DNA from: Sipunculus nudus | Taxonomy: Eukaryota; Annelida; Sipuncula; Golfingiida; Sipunculidae | Direction: 5' to 3' | NCBI GenBank assembly: GCA_026874595.1 | Contig: CM049318.1 | Span: 42,140,456 to 42,204,455, forward strand | DNA length: 64,000 nt | Shown: positions 58,114 to 64,000 of the stretch, piece by piece | Position numbering within the stretch: the stretch's first letter is position 1 | Layout of the letters: each line of letters opens with the position of its first letter | Notes under the pieces: model-generated | Told to the model about the DNA's origin: nothing | The model's database searches: none | What the model saw: the letters and a program-made list of their open reading frames with translations, nothing else | Program-made: the position numbers and the translations under genes

Positions 58114-59238
58114 TCTTTCATATAAAAACCCTGCGCATGAGATAAACATCAGTCTCACGTTTTACCGAGGAACATTTACAACCGTGATCTGAAAAACGGC
58201 AGGCGCGTAGCAGTGGTTAACGTGATTTGCCATAGCAACCGAGTGTCACATGACGAGTACAACCATTTCTCCTACAATTCAGTGTGCCAATTTCATGATC
58301 TTATAACACACAGTCATTTTTCTACAAATATTGATGAGAGGTGTACTTGCCATTTGTTGCAGTGCGTGTCCATTTTCATTTTGTAAGGCAATTTGCATTT
58401 CTTGCCGGGTCTCTTGAGATTTTATCCAATAGCAACTCAACTTTTTTCTCTGACCCTGGTGCGAAGTTAATGTGTAACTTTGATAGATCAATCTTGTTGA
58501 TTATATATCGCTCGTTCCTTTTGTTGGAGGGAGTTAGTGTTTCCAAGTTTCGGGAAATTAATAAACTTCAATCAACGCAAGTGGTCTAGTAGCACGGTAC
58601 TGTGGACTGGGGAACGTCAGTCTGCAGCTAATTTACTGTTGACTTGGCGAGAGGGATCCCATTTCATGTTTCGTCCCCGTAGGTCCATTTTATTCATCTT
58701 ATTAGTAATTTTTATCTTCACAAAATGAACTCGTGATGCGATGATCAAGATGGATTAAGGCACGTCACGCGATATTCAGCATTAACACAACAGTCACAAG
58801 TGTTTATGGATTTTATATAGGTTCTAAATCATTTTGAGTTCATTTATCATTTTGATTAATTTAAGTCTGAATCTTTTGAGAAACATTCGCTAAATAAAAT
58901 CAGGGAGTTGTGATTCTCTCCCCCACCCCATCCTCTTTAAAATAATATTGTTTCAATCGATACTTCATCATGTTTACCTGATTAGTCTCATTTAGGTCAC
59001 TTTTTTTAAACGGTACCTGTGTCAGTCTAATTCATGTTAACGTTTGCTTGGATGTTCTCTGTCCGATGGAGCCGGTTCAAGCACTCCCCTGATCAGTTTA
59101 TGTTAATTATTAAACAGGCTTTGCCCGGTTTTATATTTATAAAAGTTGAACTAGCTCTTTATGACTGTATTTATAATATGTCCCCTCCTCTTTCTGAAGT
59201 CCTCTCACGGTGTGAGTCTATAATAATGGACCATGAAT
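58112..59238. other. AT-rich DNA, weak ORFs only
   Basis: Opposing frames at 58341-58589 (plus) and about 58390-58570 (minus, KLHINFAPGSEKKVELLLDK) are protein-like in composition but short, without splice context. None is called. Confidence 0.3.
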
Positions 59239-59919
59239 TGTAAACAAATAACTATAATTTATTCTTAAAACAACCCTTACAATACAATACACTAAATCAA
59301 TACAAAAATACAGTAAAACAGCGGTATAGCAACAAGTCAATACAATCACATAGAAAAATAACGTGCACAGCACCCGGACACCAACATCGTCACCACGATA
59401 AGTCCTTTAAATGTTAACTCTCGGAGAATGACAGTCCAGTGGAAAGTTCTTGCAACAACCCAGAAAGTAAACTGAAGTCCAAATGTATAAAATCCAGGAG
59501 AAAGTCTTTGAAAATCTATAATTGCCGCATTAGTCGGATAAGGTCCTAGAATCTGAAACACACTTCTGCGTCCGCTGGAATCTTCTCTGCTCTCTCTCTC
59601 TGCCCCTCAGTTCTAAAACACACCCCTTTATATACCTTCACACCTCAAGCCGAGAATTTTCCACTTCTCGAACAGTCTGTAAGATCTTGCACAACACAGT
59701 CTACACGCGTTTCAGGAATTCTCTAGAAAAACAGCGCTGTGTATCTCCGCATACCAGGCTCATCACGTGACCCACGACCAAGCGTAAAAACCCAAGGCTA
59801 AACATGACAACGAGAGTTCAACCAATACGGATTAAACATAGAATGTAATACACGGCCAGACCCGAGTGTCACAACAGGAATTACGCCCATGTCACATAAT
59901 AAAAAGAGCACCTGTTACT
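59239..59919 (-). repeat. LTR family A, copy lacking the U5 end
   Basis: Homologous to 19190-20092 from ttgtaaacaaat to cacctgttac. The minus strand retains a clean TATA box (complement of 59625-59634). About 130 bp at the U5 side are missing. The right end (gttacta) is close to the expected gtaaca. Confidence 0.75.
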
Positions 59920-61366
59920 ACATGTGTTTGATGGTGTGTGTGTGATGGCGTCTGTGTGTGTGTGCGTGTATACATTGGTGCCTGTGCCCTCTTGTTGTCT
60001 TGCTCTCTTTTGTAAATCTGGTGTTGTCTGAATGTTCACTTTATATCAGTCCTTATCAGTTGTACCGCTTCTTCATAGCAGAGAGTATTTAAATAAGACT
60101 AGCCGTTAGAGCTGTTTTGACCCTTAACTTCGATCTTTGAAAAAAAAAACAACAAGGAACGCCAGTGTTTACCTCCAAAAAATGTTTGTCAGCTTGTAAT
60201 TAAGCATCATTATATTTATACTATTCATACTTAACATTGTGGTGTCATGGACGACAGTTATATTCATATTCATTCATATTATATGAAGTGTGATTAACCG
60301 TTTGACGATTTTTTATATCTAGTTTCCCAGGCCGAAGTCACGTGACATTGTCGGTTATCTTAAAAACAAGGCGTGGGTCCAGACTTTAGAATATGAAAGA
60401 GTGGTTTATTGTAAGATGTAGCAGGCAACAACCCCCCCCCCCCCCCGTCTGTATCCCAAATACACAACTCATTGTAAAAAAAATCATTTTGTAGAAGGGA
60501 GAATCCAGGCAAATCTGAATGGACGATGTGCTTGACTAGTACCTGCAGGACTATGGCAGAGTATTTGACAGGTAAAGTTGATGAAAAATTATACATGAAG
60601 TAAAGTCGATCAACGTTTGGGAATGTCAGGGTTCGAATTCTATCTGAGGCGATAACTTTCATATCAAAGTATTCATCTCTTTTGGAAACGGTTGTGTGAA
60701 GAAAAGGTGATTAGTCCCGGGAGTGGAGGTCCAAGTGATTGTACGAGGAATCCGTGTTATGAACCAGGGCATGACTCCGTGTGGAGATCTTAATCTAGGC
60801 ATCCGCCATGACTTTACAGTTTGTGCCGTACGAGCCCATAATAATGAGCTTCCGGGAGCAAATGAAATCAACATGGAATAAGCAAGGATTTTATCATATC
60901 CCCACATTCCCCGAGAAAACTGATCATTTTTTAAATTAAATCTTTCATTAGCCACCTTTATCATATTTTCAAAAGTAGGCCTTATTTGTATTCTACTGGC
61001 ATTGGAACTGATTGCTAAAAGTTCTTTGCCTTTCAGAAGTAATATTAACTGGATTTTTTTTTATCATATTGCGAGGCCAAACGTGCAAACCGCATTTTAA
61101 TTTGCAATATAATAATCAACCAGTTATGTTGTTTTGACATAATTTTCACCAATTCTTAATCCAACGGTAGGCATTTATTAGCCATCACAAAGATATTGAT
61201 CTTTTTATATAAAAAAAATTATTAGATCTTGGTGAGGTTAACATTTGGAAAGAACATAAGTATTGACAAACATGTAGGGAGTAGGGGCCGCAAATGACAG
61301 GAAGTGACACTGGTGTCATCGTTGTCGATACGAGAACCAGACCATTTATAATCGATTTAATTTTAT
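59920..61366. other. Unique DNA with (GT)n-rich start and a poly-C run
   Basis: Interrupted GT-rich run at 59931-59975 and poly-C at 60431-60447. Minus ORFs at 60360-60662 and 60659-60964 overlap by a few bases at their junction but carry no recognisable domain. Confidence 0.35.
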
Positions 61367-61462
61367 ATAATAATAATAATAAGAAGAAGAAGAAGAAGAA
61401 GAAGAGAAAAAAAAGAAGAAGAAATAATAATAACTATTATTTTTATAATTATTATTATTATT
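61367..61462. repeat. Compound trinucleotide tract (AAT/AAG/ATT)n
   Basis: (TAA)n, then (GAA)n, a short A-rich bridge, (AAT)n and (ATT)n. Confidence 0.9.
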
Positions 61463-62717
61463 ATACCCGTTGTCATCTTAACGGAAGTCGTTTTCCAAGT
61501 GGTCATTGTTATCCTTATCATCACCATTAACCATCATCATCTGACATCTTGCATCGTCACCATCATAGTCATTATCCTTGTAGTCGTTAATTTCATGATC
61601 AGATTTATCATTATATTCATAGCCATCATCAGCAAAATCCTTAAATCTGAAAGTAATGCTTTATTTTCCCACATTTACGCTAGGCAGTGACAAGCTGACA
61701 TTTTCTGCTGTTCAATATTTTTCAGAGCCTCGTTTTAGACGTTAGTATATTAATTCTAATTGTGAGTTTGCATTTATCTCCCTAATGGGAGAACCGAGGC
61801 AGATCATTAAGGGCCCGTGTGAACTCAAAATTACGGAAGCTTAACTGCTGTGACTAAAATACTGTATGGTTATTTTGGGGTACCGACCTTCACTTTGTAA
61901 GAAATATGACACGTTAATATACATAATACCAGAGATAAAACGTTTTGGTTTCTTGCCATAGACTTGGATCCTATCCGTCGTGGTCTCCAAGGAAAACCTT
62001 TTGATGTATCCTGTCATAACTCACACCACCGGCTGCGGGGTTTTAAGAGAAGCATCTCAATTTCTCTATTTTTACTCCCAGCGGCTTGGCACTTTGCAAG
62101 CCCAGCCCTACTGTAGAATATATCTTACAAAGAAGTGAGTTTGGAAGGCGTCGCCCGACCTCCCGGGGCTCCCAGGGGTGGAGCGGAAGTGTTTGGCCGG
62201 ATCTCGTTTTGAACGAGATCGTCAACCAAGATGGCAAGAATATTCAGCACTTGTACGCATGACAAATACGTTCGTCGTGTAATCAGAAATATGAGGCCCC
62301 CAGCCGGTGCGATTGGCATAAACGTGTTTTATATGACAAAAGCGAATACGACCTCTATATTTGATTTAGTAAGACCTGTTTGTGTTTGGTAAGAGGGTCC
62401 CTGGTTTATTGATGTATAATTTAACAAAGGCTATATTGGTGATGCAAGCTTCTTATTTAATTGAAAATCCACTTACCACTGCACTGAACGAAACAGAATA
62501 AATTCTATTGCCGAAATAATTAATTATCAATTACCTTGTTAATCAGTGAAACTGAAAATGGAGAAATTAAAGCCTCTCCATTGAGGCTTAATAATTCAAA
62601 GGAAAGTTTAAGTCATAAAAGACTGCTAAATGTGTTTGATTTACACTGTCATCCAATATTGTTCTACGCCCATTTATCTACCTAAATATTGTTTTCTTAT
62701 TGGATGTGAATGTCCTT
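61463..62717. other. Unique DNA, no supported gene
   Basis: A GC-richer patch at 62040-62320 has two overlapping minus ORFs without motif, and a plus ATG at 62231 with 52 codons. Nothing is recognised. Confidence 0.35.
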
Positions 62718-63052
62718 TGTACAGACGGTGCTTGTAGACTATTCCTTGAGATGTCTTGTTTTGTACAGACGGTCCTTGTAGACTATTCCTTGAGATGTCT
62801 TGTTTTGTACAGACGGTCCTTGTAGACTATTCCTTGAGATGTCTAGTTTTTTACAGACGGTCCTTGTAGACTATTCCTGGAGATGTCTTGTTTTATACAG
62901 ACGGTCCTTGTAGACTATTCCTTGAGATGTCTTGTTTTGTACAGACGGTCCTTGTAGACTATTCCCTGAGATGTCTTGTTTTGTACAGGCGGTCCTTGTA
63001 AACTATTCCTTGAGATGTCTTGTTTTGTACAGACGGTCCTTGTAGACTATTC
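62718..63052. repeat. Minisatellite, 44-bp unit, ~7.6 copies
   Basis: Consensus gtacagacggtccttgtaga then ctattccttgagatgtcttg then tttt. Units are nearly identical, with one to three substitutions each, so the array is young. Confidence 0.95.
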
Positions 63053-63665
63053 CTTCCTATTATTGAACTATGAAAGAATGATTTTGAAGCAATGCTATTC
63101 TCATTTAAAGGTTCTAATGTGAAGTATGGTAATGTACTGAGCTGTGTTGTGTAAGATCATTAGAGAAGTCTTCTGGTTTGTAAAGATGTTCATAAAGACC
63201 TAGCCTGACGCGTGCATGCATATACGCCTGTCATCACCTAAAACAGGAAAGCTGGTCTTCATTGTCCCCCCCATTCTGAGACGATAAGTTGTGATCATTA
63301 AGTGATCTAGTTACACGTCCTACCTTCTGTAGCTTTTTAGAGACGGGCAGCTTGTCTTGGACCTTTCCATAAGGACAGACGTCACCTTGTGTAACTTGGG
63401 TTTCCACAAGGTGACACTATATAGCCCAGAGTTTATCGTACCAGTGCGAAAAAAAAAACATATTTTATGAAAGTGCACGGTAGTCTTTCAGGTTCCGTTT
63501 CAAGAAGTGTAATGTAGATTTCCCCTTTTTAGATAGTGTATTGGTGTAAGTTTCGTATTTCAAAGAGTGCGAAAGGGTCCCTGCTAACTACAGATTAAGG
63601 ATGTGTTTATTCAGGTCAGGCTGTTTGGATGATGCTCATGATGACGTGGCACTTTTTTTGCTCAG
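63053..63665. other. Unique DNA, nothing recognised
   Basis: No ORF or repeat of note. Confidence 0.35.
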
Positions 63666-63742
63666 CTTGGAGTCCCATGGTTCCAGATTTAGGAGGTCAC
63701 AATGCAGTCGGAGATGTTCAGTCCGTCATTTTTAATTGGTCA
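63666..63742 (+). other. Candidate internal exon (weak)
   Basis: A strong acceptor (actttttttgctcag) is followed by 77 nt open as WSPMVPDLGGHNAVGDVQSV then IFNWS, and then the donor tca|gtaagg. It lies within an open plus frame that extends to 63901. It may belong to a gene continuing beyond the window. Family unknown. Confidence 0.22.
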
Positions 63743-64000
63743 GTAAGGAACAAATCATCCGAGGAAATCATACAATTCAACAGTGAGCGTATGCAGACTG
63801 ACGTTACATATCCCATGGAAAATATTTTATTTTGCAGGTTTTCCTGCGTTGTACTTATGATACTTTTACCTATACATTCTACACCGTTTATAGTTTATTG
63901 ATCATATTCAAACTGCCTCTACAACACCTACAAATTGTTATTTGTTTTTGAATAAAATACTGTAGGCCTACCATAACAGATTTTTTTTGAATTTCCTGTT

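Noticed and set aside
60628-60645. Pol III B-box-like sequence (gggttcgaattct), possible tRNA or SINE
   Set aside because: No A box at proper spacing, no cloverleaf and no repeat copy seen in the window.

Overview
This is gene-poor, repeat-dense eukaryotic DNA. Nothing bacterial or viral is visible: there are no operons, tRNAs, rRNAs or CRISPR arrays. The AT-rich background, short (TA)n, (GA)n and trinucleotide tracts, L1-like LINE debris, solo LTRs with TATA and AATAAA signals, Helitron/Helentron-like units with internal tandem repeats, small TIR elements and many long minisatellites fit an invertebrate. I would guess a marine mollusc, probably a bivalve, but that rests on general repeat style and not on a marker gene.

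Layout. 0-5.7 kb: LTR fragment, direct repeats, simple repeats and one uncharacterised minus-strand ORF. 5.7-10.5 kb: a composite element with two ~580-bp inverted arms around a decayed minus-strand gene of a TE-associated family. 11-15 kb: mostly unique AT-rich DNA with a weak candidate spliced minus-strand gene and a CRE-like site upstream of it. 15.4-21.5 kb: microsatellites, two minus-oriented LTR copies, a duplicated module split by an insertion, and L1-like LINE ORF1, endonuclease and reverse-transcriptase fragments. 21.5-24.3 kb: unrecognised ORFs. 24.4-36.1 kb: a cluster of five unrelated minisatellites (units 39, 25, 40, 16 and 75=40+35 bp), one of them split by a complete 800-bp solo LTR with a 4-bp target duplication. 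36.1-40.9 kb: a nested structure in which an L1-like LINE tail lies between two ~170-bp direct repeats, and one of these repeats is itself split by a 3.1-kb Helentron-like element. 42.4-42.8 kb: a 25-bp minisatellite. 46-47 kb: small TIR elements. 48.8-51.5 kb: a 49-bp minisatellite that keeps a 904-codon frame open. 51.7-52.6 kb: a Helitron-like unit with ~180-bp repeats. 52.6-64 kb: mostly unique DNA with a palindromic-ended MITE inside a TA tract, another LTR, a 44-bp minisatellite and a few weak candidate exons.

No complete protein-coding gene can be demonstrated. Splice-consensus exon candidates are listed at low confidence; in 128 kb of strand sequence about a dozen such matches are expected by chance. 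The useful content is the record of nested insertions, in which empty paralogous sites define exact element ends, and the minisatellite cluster. I found no convincing new enzymatic or defence system.
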